This document shows positions 1 through 13,369 of a stretch of DNA of 64,000 nt, piece by piece. The notes below the pieces were generated by a model. It saw only the letters and a list, made by a program, of their open reading frames with translations, was not told the DNA's origin and ran no database searches. The stretch's first letter is position 1, and each line of letters begins with the position of its first letter. The DNA comes from Daphnia pulex (taxonomy: Eukaryota > Arthropoda > Branchiopoda > Diplostraca > Daphniidae), in assembly GCF_021134715.1 (NCBI RefSeq), contig NC_060019.1, positions 11,236,001 to 11,300,000 on the forward strand, written 5' to 3'. Both the position numbers and the translations under genes were made by a program.

Positions 1-2657
1 GAGATGTTTTATTCATCTAAAATGTAGAAAGACATCTATGTTTCCTTACATAGGTATGAGCCGGTAGTGCAGCTATTTTAAATAAACGATAAAATCAGTT
101 TGAAAATGTCCGAGCTTGGAGTCAAGGTCAACTTGTTTGGCTGAATTCCCAGCGAAAGCGGATAGACGCGCATAGAGCGTGCTACATAGTACTATATATG
201 GTATTTGCCAAGTGGCTCAAACCGTGTCTGTTCTTATAAGGTGTGATGGCGCCTCTCCTTTCCTTCGATGTTGCTTGATGCGCGTGCAATATTGGACCAG
301 CAGAGAGCCTTCTGTTTGCAATTGTTGATTATTGGACGAATGTTTTAGACTTGAGTCTTGATTGCAATTCAATACAGGGTAACATTCAAGGGGATTCGTG
401 AATCGCCTTAGTTTTCAAAAATATATTGTCCGACAGAAGGTTACAAGGTGAAGCTGGACTAAGCACTACACATCGTTCACCGTGCTGCTTAGAAAACCTG
501 TTGCTGCATGATTAAATACGTTTTCCTCTTGTAATTTAATTGTTTATGATTGGCGGAATTTTTTGAATGCTTCAACACGACAGAGTATTTAGTAACTAAT
601 CATATTATTTTTGATCCATGAGACCCCTTTTAATTTGATTGGCCAATACGGTAATGCTGATTCATTTTTACATGCACAAGCCAAAAATAAACGCACTAAA
701 ATAGGCTCTATAGTATGGGAATTATAAATAGCAAATGAGAATGCATTTTATTGATGCTATTATTTATATCTAAATTATTAGTTCATGTTTGTTCGTTTTT
801 TTCGGAAATTTTGTTGTTGCAAAATTTGTGAAAATTAACTAGTTTAAAAAATTGGACACACAATTTTCTTTCCCTATCAATTTGTAAATGATAAACTCAT
901 ATGCCGGGCTGAAATGAATCCAACGAGGATCCATCCAAACGAATCAGCCCGGTCTATTTCGAGGGCGACCTTGAATATAAGACTGTCTAGTCGACTGTTT
1001 AGTATATAGAGAGATGCCCGTTTATCCGGAGGCGAAATACGGAGGTTCAATAAAAACAGCTATTTAATCGATATCAAACTAGACGTAATCTTTATTATTT
1101 TTTACCAAGGATAGGGAAACACGATTCAGGTAAAATTGAATTTCGATATTGTTGGAAATTTTTAAGATAACTAGAATTTGTTTTAGTTGGAATAAAAAAA
1201 TCAAAAAGTATTATGGAAAAGTCCGGGAAAAGTGTACGTGGACAGTTAACAGGGATCCTTGGAAAGGCGTGATCAAGGATCTTGTTATAGGCTTCGTGAC
1301 GTGACTTGTACAACCCGGTACAACAATCTCACGTTGTTCATTCAGGTCAAGATTTATCGTGTTTCGGTCAACTAGTTCAACAAATTAACAATGTGTTACG
1401 AATTAATAAGTACATAAAAATGGGAAATAATGTAAGCCGAAATCATTGTAATTTGTAAGGTAGGAAACGTTGTTTAAAATAAAGAATGTAACTTTCAATA
1501 TTAAAACAAATAAAATAAAAACAAATACGAAAGCGACAGTCATAATGGTTAAACATTGCACATTATTATTTTTGCTTTATATTACAGCCTACACAATCTG
1601 TTTACTGTTTAATTAAGACTAAATATTCTTTTTTGTCAACACTCATATTTGTTGATAGTTTTCGTCATAACTTGGGGAAGCTTAATTAAATTAAGTATTA
1701 TTCAACAGAGTAGCTTTTCCAGCTTCTAGCGCTTATTATTCTTTTTTTATTAGCAAACATGGTATGTGTACAGAAATGAGCAATCGTCATTCTCCGTTTT
1801 CCGTTTGAATTCAACACAAATCGAGAATGATCTCATATTTTTCTTGAAAATGAAATGTCTTTTGGTTTCTCTTGTGAAACTCACGCGGCCGCTCACGGCC
1901 ACTGCCCATTTATATAATTAAGCGCCGAAAATCATTCTATATATATTCAATCAGCACTCAAGTTATATAAGCCCAGTCAACCCAGATGTATACACAATTA
2001 GTCCACTACTGAAAATTTCCTCTAAAATAAAATAAAAAAAAAGAAAATATTTACACAATCTAAATAAGACGAAAGGCGCAAGAAGAGGAGAGCTATGCTG
2101 TATCTCGAAAAGGAGTTGCTTGAACTTGGACGCGGGCAGCAGCACCTCGGCACAAGCCCGAAGGGGCTTTTGAGAGTTTTTTTTTTCTCGTCTAAGCCAA
2201 ACCATTTCTGAACACCAGCACACACAGAACAGGTTGATGATGCTTCAAGAAGCAGGTTGGAGCGCTGACTAACATTCAGTTGCTGGTCTGCATCAACCGT
2301 GCTTGGTCACGCATGCTCAAGGTGCCACGGACGACCACGGAGGAAAAAAAAAAGGAGTTTTTGGTTATTTTTTTTATCCCGAGTGTGTATAGCCGCTGTA
2401 TGACTCGTTTTTGCTTTAACGACGCTGAGTCATCAGAAGAAAAGGCAGTTTGCCAGTAGAAGATTCATCGCTATATTTCTCTTTCTCTCTCCGTTAGTTT
2501 GTGCTGCTGTTGAATTGTAGTGCAGCCTCAATCAGTTGTTGTTTGGTGTGTTTTGTATATTGGTCGTATTGGATTAAATCGGTCAACATCTATTCGCGCA
2601 TTCAATGATCGAACCAAATCAAAGGATCTGCTGGGAGTGGCCAGAGGCGATCGGAGT
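1..2657. other. Intergenic region and 5' leader of the DRAK-like kinase
   Basis: I see no supportable coding gene here; the open frames are short and low in complexity. The DNA is AT-rich. A 10-bp inverted repeat (GCCGGGCTGA with TCAGCCCGGT) lies at about 903-953. The last few hundred bases, including a CT-rich stretch near 2,475-2,500, probably belong to the promoter and leader of the kinase gene, since the reading frame ahead of its ATG at 2,658 has no upstream ATG. No TATA box or initiator can be assigned with confidence. Confidence 0.5.
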
Positions 2658-5600
2658 ATGAAAAGCCGTACCGGGTCATCCAACGGCCCAGGTGCTGGTG
2701 CTGGTGGTACTGCATCTCCGGCTACTTCCGGCTCAAGTGTTGGGATTAACGTTAACTCACCTACGATGGAACGTAATGGAGGAGGGAGTGGTGGTGGTGG
2801 TGGCGGAGGTGGCCGTTCCCGGCTTCATCACAAGCGACGACCAGGTCATCGGCGCAACACCCAGCACAGTGTGGCCACCGTCGAGCCCATTTGCGACATG
2901 CGCAAAGTCGTGAATGGTGTCGTCACCGTCGATCAGGATAAATTGAACAAACTCGTCCAGACCGACCCGATTGACTTGCATTACGCCGTGGAAGAAGAGC
3001 CGTTCGCCAGGTTTGAATAATAATAATAATACCTTTAACAATAATAATAATAATCAGCTTGAAGAAGAAACTCTTAAAATAATAAAAATAAGGCCATAGC
3101 AAGGGCAAAGAGATCCGCTTTGGTGTTTCCTGATGGTGGAATGTGTTGGAATCACCAAAAAAAGAATTCGGTTGTTCGTTTTTCTGCGAAGCCGCGCAGC
3201 AGCATAGTTGGCTAAGGATATAATGTTTTCTTTCCTATCTTGGATGGGTTTTACACATCAAAAAGTCTACGAATGAAAGAAAGATGATCGGGCTCCCTTA
3301 AGCACAAGCCTCATGGTCACAGCAGCCAGCCAGCAGAGTAGCATATAGGAAAGTTGGGAAACGAGCCATTCCTTGGGTCTGGTCTGCTGGACTGCTGGCA
3401 GCAGCAACAGACTCTGATGCTTGTGTATGTTTTTCCACCTTTTTTCTCTTCTTCCCTTTTTCATCACAGAGTTCTCCTCTCTTCCATTTCCTTGGTTTAT
3501 TGCCTAAATAGTTGTGTGGCAAACCTGCTATAGCTGCTAGCTGCCTCTCTCGCTCTCTTGCTCGGTCGTTAGTTCAATGGCCTTCGCCCATATTTGGCCA
3601 TCTTTTTTTTTCCTCTCTTATATTTTCTTTCCAGCTAGCTAGCCGGGCTCCTCAGGGCCAGCATCATCACTTGTCCCTCCATCCCGGGCACAAGAGGAGT
3701 GGGGGTATAGCTTGCGCTGCGTATGGTTATATTATCACTCCCTCAGCTCTTCTGGCTTTGGCTTGAATACGAAGGAGGCTATATAGCGCCAGCAGTTGCC
3801 AGTCTTCTCTCAGCACAATAAAAGGCAATGCGCCGAGATTTTTTAAAATTTATTTGAGAATAATAATTCAAGTTTCCAACAATTCTTTGTGGCCATAGTT
3901 GATTGTTGAATTCGGTTTCTTTTATTTTGTGACTCACACCAATTTCGTCGTTTGCATTTATAGGCGACATGTATGTTATAAAGCGTAGAGTTTGAGCGCA
4001 TATCACACAGCAACATTAGAAAGGAAGTAACGATCAACTCTCATTATTTTTATACCAGAAATGACAATTAAATGTGTATACACCTTCGCGCCATCTATGG
4101 GTACGTCCTGAAGAAGCCTGAGGTGCAAAGCAACCTAAAGTGCTCACCAAAGACTCGGGCAGATTATTATATAATTATTTTAAATGCGTGTGCTGTTTGA
4201 AAAATTCGAAATTTCAAGAATGCGAAATAATAATTCACTTTTATTTGTGCAAAAGGTTGAAGTCAACGACACGTAACTATGACTGTATCCGCCTTTGGAA
4301 TAAATCTGATTTTTACAGACAAATCTTTAATTAAAAAAAAAATCTGTATTCAAATTAAATTTTTGATTATATATACTTGACCAGAGAAAAGAGCAGATGA
4401 GAAAAATTGTACTTATATACGGCCGATTTCTAATGCGCAGTAGCATGATACTTCCTGCTTGTAGGTTTTCCGGGTCGCATATCTTTTGTACATACTGTAT
4501 AAGAACTCATTCCCACCAGCATTTAATTAATAACAGCAAAGACAAAATCTCTAGGCACTTTTGTTTCCTTAATTCGGCCGTGCGTCGCCGTTTAATCCAA
4601 TAATGTGTGGTCGGTTTTAATTAGGCCAAGTTCAGTGGCTATAATAAGTAATTTCACGAAACACACACAATTTCACATAACAATGACGCCCTGCGTGTTA
4701 TTACGATTCACGCAAACACACACAAAAATACACTATATAGACTAGGATAAAAAAGAGTGCTGGTTTTTGGCCTGCTGCTATTTGTGGTTAAGCAGTAATT
4801 AGTTAGGCATGCAGAGTCCAATTGAAATAGAAAATACATGTATATAAAAGACTCTGATAAGGTTGTTTTATACGGAATATGGACAATTGTACATCATGCC
4901 TAATGAGTGTGATTTAGATTAACCCGTTTGGTTGCTTGAATTTTGTTTAAATTAAAACTGGCATACAAATTTTTAAAAAGAATAATAACGCACAATAATC
5001 ATTCTTTTTTTACACCATCTTGCTTCAGGGAAGAGAGCAGATTTTTAGGAAATAGAGTTAAGCTATCGAAATTCCATGGGAATGGGAATGTGAATGATAC
5101 TTTTCTCACAATTAACAGGTAGACCAACGGGCCAAGCCCACCCGTACCAAAAGTGGTGTTTGATTGGGAGTTGCCAGATCGCGATTTTCTATTGTACCGC
5201 TTTTATAAGAGAAGTGCATATTCGCTCTGCAGACAAAATCATTTTGGGCTAAAACGGTTTCTGTTTGGTTCAACAAAATGCTTGTTGAACTTGAAGCTCC
5301 TCGGAAAACTATGTGCTTATCTTATTTCCAATACGCTTAAGACAGTTAGATGATAGGTTGCGCATCACAAGATTCACAACTGACGAGATCGAGATCGACT
5401 TGAGAAAGAAAATGAGTGAGTGTATAATATAATACCAGTACATGTTTCAAAATCTAGCATACCAGCAGAAGAAACTATCTCACTATGATTACAGGCTAGA
5501 AGTATTGACCCTTATAGTTCTAACTATGATTTTTTTAAATCTGAGATCCTGCTTGAAATATAATGTTTAATTTCGAACACAAATAAACTAAGCAGTGAAT

Positions 5601-8600
5601 GAAGAACTACAGAACTAATAGTGACTGGTATAAAGACTGAGCAACAGGACAACATCTCAATAATAGCAGCGGTCAAAACACGCAGGTGATAGATCCCAAA
5701 ATCTGATTCTGTTGTTCAGTACACATAATAATCTTGATGTTCCTTTGGACTCCAACTGATGACAAAGCATGTAACACTTCTTGGAATGGCAGCTGCTGAC
5801 AGACTACGATGTAAAACCTTATAAAATTCCCTTTTTGTCAGTTTGTCTCTTGTTCAAATAATCTAAAGCCTTTCATATAGAAAAAAAAAACATTTTTCAG
5901 AAAATCCAAACAACAAAAATTGACTAAAATGCGCACGAACGTGGTTGTGCTTACTATAATTACGCGGAATTTGTCTTGCCTGCTATAAACGAAAATAAAT
6001 AAAATTTGGATATCGCGAGAGAAATATTAAATATGCTCGCAAAAACATTAAGTGCGCACAGGGCGAAATGTATATACATCGTTTTGTATTACGCAACATC
6101 TTTTGCGCATAAAATTACAAAAATGCCTGCCCATAAAATTGTCTATAAAATTGTCGCAGAAAAATCGTTGGCTCGGTAGTGGTGTTAATATGCAACTAAA
6201 CGAGTCCTATGGTGTGGTTTCACTCGTGTTAGTGAGTTCGCGTGCAAGGAAATATAATAATAATTTCGAAAGGGAAAATTTACTTTTCTTTCAGAAAAAT
6301 TCTGGGCAAGTTAATACGCGGGGTTCTATAAAAGTGACTTTGAAGTAATAGTGATACTAGTGACATTACCTAGAGAGCTGTGACGCTCTTATCTGTTTCC
6401 TTACGAATTTTGAACGCGCGCGTAATTTTTTAATTGTCTACTTTAGCATCTATAGTGGGATATTGAGGTGTATTTTACTGCTGTGTTATTTTCAACCAAT
6501 ATATTTGTTTAACTCATACGATTATGAGGTAATTTGATACTTTGATCATTTTTATTGGTTTATTAAAGATATTTTGAATTTTTTTAGTGGTTTATTCGCT
6601 ACGGTTCGGAAATGCCGCCATCGGACTACTGGGGTAGAGTATGCAGCTAAATATGCGTCAAAGATACGTTATGGACAAGACTGTACAACTGAAATACTTC
6701 ACGAGATTGCTCTTATGTCACTCTGCACGACCAATCCTCGCATCATCCACTTAATCGACGTCTTTGATACACCAACCCACATGATTCTCGTCATGGAGTA
6801 GTAAGTTCAGTTTATTTACATCTATACATCTCATGCGATTTTTGTTTTAGATCGTTTTTTTATTTTGCTTCCGTGACTACTAATTTATGTCTTTAGAGCA
6901 TATCATTTTAACTGGAGGAGGGTGGGTGTTCAGTATAAAAGTAAAGACCTGCGGGTTTCATGCAAATTTTTCCGTTGACAAAAAAACTTGTTGTTACGAA
7001 CTAGTTTATGCTTTAATTATCACGATCCGTTCAGCGAGAACTTGCGATCAAACCGCTTTTATCGTTAGGGGAACGGGTCGATTTTTGGTTTTGATTGACA
7101 CTTAGTATGAAAAGAAAAGTGTCGTCTGCTTCTGTTTTGTTTCAAAAATGAGCGAGACGAAGTTATCGGAAGTTATTAAAGATAAAAAGCAAACCGGAAT
7201 GATGTTTAAAATTCAGCTGGTTGGAGGTAAAATTCAAGTTGAAATGTATAATGCTAAGGTATGTTTTAAATGTTTCAAGTCAATCTTGAAAGTGTTAATT
7301 TGCAAAAAACTTCTTGGTAAAAACAACATCTCCTATTTGCTCTTTGCTTTTAGAGATTGAATTCAAACATTTTTAATCTTCAAAAAGGTTCATGAAAGGT
7401 TCCTTCAAGTAGTTTTGTTCAGGTCTATTGACGGTTAAGATACCATAGGATAAGATATTTCTGTTTTCACAAGGAGTCTTCCACTCAAGTTTTACGTTTA
7501 ACTCTCTAAATAAGAATTCTGTACAAAATAAACCCTCCTCTTCTTTGGACTCGTAGAATGGCAGACTCCTTGTTAAAAAGCTTATTGATTTATAGTTTTC
7601 GTGCATAGTGTTTCTCATGATTTGTTGAGCAGTTTTTCGTGATAGAACCAACCAGCAGTTGCTTTAAATCCAACTTGGAAAGTAATATTATCCTTTATTG
7701 AAACAAAGTGCACCTGGTGGCGACCTTCAAACACTCATGGACGACGATATGGTGCCTTATGAACGAGACGCCGTCAAGTTTGTCCGCCAAGTTTTAGAAG
7801 GCCTTCTTTTCCTCCACGAGCGTAACATGGCTCACTTGGATATCAAGGTGAAAATTTCTTTACTCCTGAGCCTTATTTCCACCACATTTCCTTTATTTTT
7901 GAGGTACTTTTTTCGATCTGGCTACCATATACAACAAGGTAGTTAAAGTTTGCCAAGAAAGCCAGTTTAGTTCTTTATTCGTTCGCTCACTATTCTGTAA
8001 AAGGTAGGCAAAACATGCTATATTTGGAAACGAGAAACGTTTGACCAAAATTAGTCAATCAAGGACGGTACACTGGTTAAGGCCTTTTGTTTCTGGCACT
8101 TCCAATCCTAATATATTTGTTTTCTTTACAAAACATTTCCGTGATTTCCATTGCAATCTATGACTTCGTAGACATGCAGCCATGAATTTTCGTTTCTTTG
8201 AGCCATGTTTTTAACACGGCCCTTAAAGGAGGGAAAGGGAATGCACCTAATGAAGCGAACGGTGGCGTAACGCTTTAGGGTAACTCATACAAAAAAAAAT
8301 CAAAGACAAAATAATTGTAAATCGTCTTTAAAAATGTTTTAAAAAATGAAAAATCTAGCCCTCGCCAAACAACAGATATTTAAGTATTTCTGAGACACGC
8401 GGTGCCATCAGATTGCACTAAAAAATGGGGTTTAATTATTTTTACGACTTTTATCGGCAACTTGGTACAGAGTCCCCGACGTAAAATAATAATTGTCTTT
8501 CCATTATTATTACATGGCCGTGAATAGCTGCAAAACGTACTACTGATGGGTACCTTTCCAGATTGCGATGTCAAACTGTGTGATCTGGAGATATCCAGAG

Positions 8601-11600
8601 TTATCGTTGCCGGGCAAGAAGTTCGCGAATTACTGGGCACCCCTGATTATGTTTGTAAGTTCGATTCCATAACAGATGAAATTACCATTCCAACTAATTT
8701 GTTTTAAAAATTATTTTCTCATTATGCCAGCTCCGGAAATTCTCCATTACGAACCCATCACGTTATCTGCAGATATTTGGTAGATATAATTACATGAATA
8801 CTCTTTTTTATATTAAACCTAACCTGACAATTCATTCAATTCGAATTTAAAACTTATTTAATAGGTCTGTTGGAGTAATGGCCTATGTTTTACTGACTGG
8901 CTTCACGCCCTTTGGCGGCGATACCGACCAAGAGACTTTCCAAAATATCTGTCACGGACAACTGGATTTTCCTGATGAGCTTTTTGAGGACATTTCTCCT
9001 CAAGCTGAAGACTTTATTCGAAAAACACTATCCAGAGAACCAAGGTATTCGGGAACTATATGTTTTTAGGCGTAAAATCGAAGGATTAAGAATTTCGCAT
9101 ATTTTTGTGTCAAATACGTATTAGCAATTCAACGATATTCTTAAGATGCTCATCCACAGCGTTTTAGTTAAATAAGATTTGTTTTCCACATAGAAAATAA
9201 TCATTTAAAACAACTAATCAAACAATACTATTACAGCTGTCGACCTACGGTGAAGGAATGCTTGAAACATCCGTGGTTGACGCCCTGGAAACATGTGGCA
9301 AGTCATCAAAGGGAGACAATTTCGTCGGAAAGTCAAAGAAAAAATTCAGCTTTACACAATTGCCCGACGGGAGCTGCGACGCTCGCCTGTCCGCGTTCCG
9401 CCGCCTCGATAAACGGTCACGGTTCATCACCGTCGATGACTGCGCGCTCACTCCTGCGCGCCATGTCCAAATCACGCGAGGTGCTTTACGAAAGAGTTGC
9501 AGCCTCTAATCTACGCAAGAGCACCTCTAAATCACGCGAGCGTCTATGTGAAATGAGATTAAGTGTGTCGCGTTCAAGAGATCATCTTTGTGATGAGCTT
9601 CAATCTAGTTCTGCCCAATCTTTGGAGCGCATTCACTCATTGCGCAACCTCTCAAAGTCACACGAGGTCCTCAGTCTCTTGAACCAACAAAGTTCGACCA
9701 TTTCCCTGGCGGACACTTCAAGTCTTTTCAATATTCTGCCATCAACCCAATCGCTAGAATGTTTCACAAGTCCGATTCTGGATCGCGATAAACATTTGGA
9801 AATGACATCCAACCCAATTTCCGCCAAGGTGATTGCGGCGGCGGGGGAAAGTAACACTTTTGTCGACGAGCTTTTAGAATTAAATAAAGTTTTATCGGAG
9901 AGCACAGAAACGTTGTGCGAGGAAACGGGGGCAGCCACACTGTTGGATGTGATGGACGAAGTGACACCTTCCAATTCTCGGTCAGTGACTCCAACGGAAG
10001 AGCTTGATCCTGATACTCAAAAGGCCCAAGATGCTGTTCCAGAAGCTCAATCGGCCGATTGCAAAGAGAAAGAAATGGATGAAAATTCGAACGCATCACT
10101 TCAACTACAGCCGGATGAGGTGGTGAAGTTTGAATCTCTTGTCACTCGTGCGGACGCCGTTGCTTCTTCATTAAAACGCCTCAGTTCAAGCGGTCCACCG
10201 TCTTCGAAAATTTTACCTTCCGATTCTATTTCGCCAGCATTGGGAAAATCTGTTTGGAATTGGCCTATTCCCAGCACTAGCTTAACCGAAGGAGGAGGAG
10301 CAACTTGTTCGACTAGTAAGTCTCATCCCGTGAGCCCCATCAGTGTCTCTCCGGGTCCTTCCGCATCACAAAAGAACTCACCATCCCCTCCGTCTTTCAA
10401 TCTAAAAGACCCACAACCTTCTACTAGTCCTTTGTCAACCGATGAATCATTGGCCGTGGTACTTCGGTCTGATGCAGCGTGTACAGATCCCCCCCAGAAT
10501 CCTCCTTCCGCAGTAGTGAAAACTACTGATCCAGCAGCTACAATGACACCCGCTAGAATGAGTGCAACGTCAATCGACACAGCTTCGCTATCCGACAGTC
10601 AGCGTCAATTGCTGACGTCGTGTTTAAATCGAAGAAGAGCTTCGTGGGCATGCGGATCGAGGCAAGAAGATGTTTCGGCAATGATCAATAATACTACTTC
10701 CGTTTCTATGAGCAAACAGCCTGAAACTAAATTATCAGTTAGCGAATTAATCACAAGTTTTAATAAGTGTAAGAAGACCGATAGTACAACCAGTGCAGCA
10801 CCACCAGTTATTCCAAGTACCGGCCCGATTAAACCAAGTAATGTCAAGAAAATGGCGGTTGGATCCATTTTCCACCAGGATTCAGCTGTGTCACATCCTG
10901 CGTCGACATCTAGTGGAAAAGTTATCAGTGAAAAGGAAAAGACGGTTTTCAAGCCGGTGTCCACCTCTATTCAGGTTTTCCAGAAAAATCTATTGACAAC
11001 ACCCGCGACAACTCCAACAGGTTTACTAATGGGAACTGTTCAACGGAATATTGAAGCTTCAACTAGACCCAGATCATCATGGGAAATTCGGGCTCTTCCA
11101 CGATTGCCAGAAGATACAGTCTGCAGTCCTGCACCTCAAGAAGAAGAAGAAGAAGGGCCAGCAATCACATCAGCCGCATCAGAAAGTGGAGTCACTAATA
11201 GTTCAGAAGATAAATTGATCGAGGATTCCAAGGAGAAAACTATAACTGCGCCAGAAGAGGACTATGGACTTCGATCTGGTTCTGTCTCTAGTGATACTGG
11301 CTGTAGTTCGAGCAGTGACCTGAGCGATCGGTCAAGTGACGAGGGCTTGGATGGCAATCGAGAACCTCGACGTAAAAAGACAAGTGGGCGTGAATGTGGG
11401 AACGGATCAGAGCCAGAAGCCGATTTGATCGAAGGAGCACTTACCGGTCCACCAGCCAGCTGGACAGGACGACCGCGTTCATTTAGCGTTCAGTCTGAGA
11501 TATCCTTACTGGCCCAGCCGTGGAATCGAGTTTGCGTTGGATCTGTGGCGCGCGCTTTCGAAAAATTTGGAACTAAAGTTGACGGAGACACTTCTAGTAG

Positions 11601-11673
11601 TAACACCACCCCACCATCAACGAGTAACACACACAGGTCTCGACGTCAATCGACACCCGGGCCATTCAAATGA
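2658..11673 (+). CDS. Drak: DRAK/STK17-like death-associated Ser/Thr protein kinase, seven exons, long Ser-rich tail
   Basis: Coding exons 2658-3010, 6588-6800, 7709-7847, 8528-8654, 8731-8779, 8865-9044 and 9237-11673 join in phase to about 1,165 residues. The Gly-rich N-terminus (1-110) leads into a kinase domain (about 113-372). I see EPFAS-GLFATVRKC (nucleotide loop), EYAAK (ATP lysine), EILHE (helix C glutamate), HLDIK (catalytic loop), GTPDYVSPE (activation segment) and DIWSVGVMAYVLLTGFTPFGG. The PFA-x-G-x-FATV loop and the HLD catalytic triad are typical of insect Drak, a DAPK-family kinase that phosphorylates myosin light chain. Two oddities: the DFG motif reads DLE, and the usual Pro-Gln-Asn after the catalytic loop reads Leu-Gln-Asn. 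The last exon adds about 800 residues of Ser/Thr-rich, probably disordered tail, much longer than vertebrate STK17A/B. Four imperfect S-K/R-S-R/H-E/D-x-L motifs follow the kinase at about residues 431-500. The start is the first ATG in the open frame. Confidence 0.9.
3011..6587 (+). other. Intron 1 of the DRAK-like gene (3.6 kb)
   Basis: This large intron separates the Gly-rich N-terminal exon from the kinase domain. The donor follows CGCCAG at 3010 and the acceptor is TTTTTAG at 6587. No extra exon is needed, because the sequences on either side join in phase within the nucleotide-binding loop. A CTCF-like GCGCCATCTATGG site lies at 4,088-4,100. I find no nested gene on either strand. Confidence 0.6.
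6934..7395 (+). other. Possible small nested transcription unit in DRAK intron 2
   Basis: Within intron 2 of the kinase gene (6801-7708) lies a TATAAAA box (6934-6940). It is followed 208 bp later by an ATG (7148) in a short open frame starting MSETKLSEVIKDKKQTG. A good donor (AAG|GTATGT, 7258/7259) and a pyrimidine-rich acceptor (TTTGCTTTTAG, ending 7353) would join two exons, 7148-7258 and 7354-7395, into a 50-residue basic peptide. I do not recognise it. It could equally be chance or a decayed mobile element. Confidence 0.2.
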
Positions 11674-12477
11674 GAATATACAAAACGTCATCCTATTCTT
11701 GTAGTTGTCGTTATCTTTTGTACCTTTTCACAACATATTTAGAATTAAAAACATTTAAATGAAATCATAAATAAGTGTGGATGAACTTCACTAGCTAGGC
11801 ATGTCTAACCCCACATCCTTCCCTCACAAGCCACACAAGTCCGTATTACTTTTGGAGAGAGCGATGGCCCCCTTTTTTTAAGCAAATTTCCATGTTTTCT
11901 GTACTCCACATGACTGCCAATGGCTTGTTGAACCAGCTCTAAAAATGTTGATGGAAAATTGTTACGCCTTGTCGGTCTTGATCAATATATGATTGTGAAT
12001 AGATCTGCCAATCTTCTTTATGTTTTATTCTGATCGCGGGAAGTCAATTGAATATTGTAAGGTTTTCATTTAAAATTTAACATTTCCCTTTTTGAAGCCT
12101 TAGAATTGGGTGTTTTGAGTTTTTTTCAACTGTGGTTTAGACTGTATTAATCAAATAATTTGGAAAGTTCTAATGGTTAATTTGAAGTAAAAAATTAATA
12201 AAGACGAAATATAATTACAAAAAATTAAAATAGCTTATATTTAATAAAAAATAGCCCTTCAGGTAAACCTTGTTAAAACAAAAAACAGGTATCTGAAAAT
12301 TCAAATTCATCCCCATTTCAAATTGAACATGATTGCATGTCTAGTTAACAACGTTACCGATAGATGTCTTTCTTACAGGTTTCTGCAGGGGCCAAGAGAT
12401 GCCTCCTTCTCAAATGGGAAAATGGTGGGAAAAAATGGTGGAAAACAACAAAAGATAAAAGTGTGCTTTGTGTAAAC
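11674..12477. other. 3' region of the kinase gene and spacer before the giant inverted repeat
   Basis: This AT-rich stretch follows the kinase stop codon. An AATAAA-type signal lies near 12,195, so the 3' UTR could run to about 12.2 kb. No coding gene is supported. The left border of the giant inverted repeat is taken at about 12,478, where similarity to the far side (25,888) begins. Confidence 0.5.
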
Positions 12478-12720
12478 GTGGATTCATTAATTTTCTTAAA
12501 ACTGTGTCATTAGGTGAGGTAAACCAATTAACTAGGAAGAGTATCAGACATATTTATTTCTGTATTTCGTAGCCAGGGGATGGGTGGAAAAAGTTTATCA
12601 GACAGAATGATTGTCGTTCGCAGTCGTTCGGCTGGATCTGTGTCAATTGGAATTCAATGGATTCGTTAACTTATTAAGTAACTAGAGCATAGAGTGCCAG
12701 AGATAATCGAAATCTCTTTG

Positions 12721-13015
12721 TATTTCCCCATGACTGCTACCAGACCATTACAATTTAGATTTCATAAAACATAGGTATTCTTGCTTATGAACCAAAGGAT
12801 CTTTTCTGAATATTGCAATTTTGGTGGTGTACCCTGCAACAGCATGTTTTTATGGCTGTTTTTACTTCGGTTTAGAAGGCAACCCAGCTAAGAGTTGGGT
12901 AGAGTTTTATTTCTCATAGGTAAATTTGTGTAAATTTGTAAATACCGTAGATGATTTCCTTGTCCCATTTCCACTTAAGAGTTTCAGTGACATTAAGAGT
13001 GTGAAGTGAACCACC
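12721..13015 (+). repeat. ~295-bp subrepeat, copy A
   Basis: This is the first of four related copies. It contains GACTGCTACCAGACCATTAC, a run reading GCAACCCAGCTAAGA, and ends near GAAGTGAACCACC. The partner in the same arm lies inverted at 18,504-18,797, so each palindrome arm is itself bounded by inverted repeats. Confidence 0.8.
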
Positions 13016-13369
13016 GGCAATGTGTATGTACATTTACCAGATCTGTACATGAAAACATATGTACATGCGTACAGATATATAATAGGAAATAATTTTATTT
13101 GTTTAATCCATATAGCCAATAATCATTTTATTCTTTGCAACAGATGCGCAAACACAAATGTTATGAATTTCGTTTTGGGGTCAATGGAGTTGGCGCTGGT
13201 TGCCGTTACTGGCGTTTTGCGACGTCTTGCTATCAGTTTGGAAGAAAAGCTCTGGATTCTAGGGAATCCTCCGAGGTAACCTTGCAGTCAACATACATGT
13301 GAGGAGTTTTCGATTCGTTAAAATTTGTGCATATCTTCGTTGTGTTTTTTGCATGCAAATCAACCTGCA

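Noticed and set aside
3512-3766. Short open frames in DRAK intron 1 as extra kinase exons
   Set aside because: The kinase exons on either side already join in phase inside the nucleotide-binding loop, so no exon is missing. These frames show no kinase similarity.
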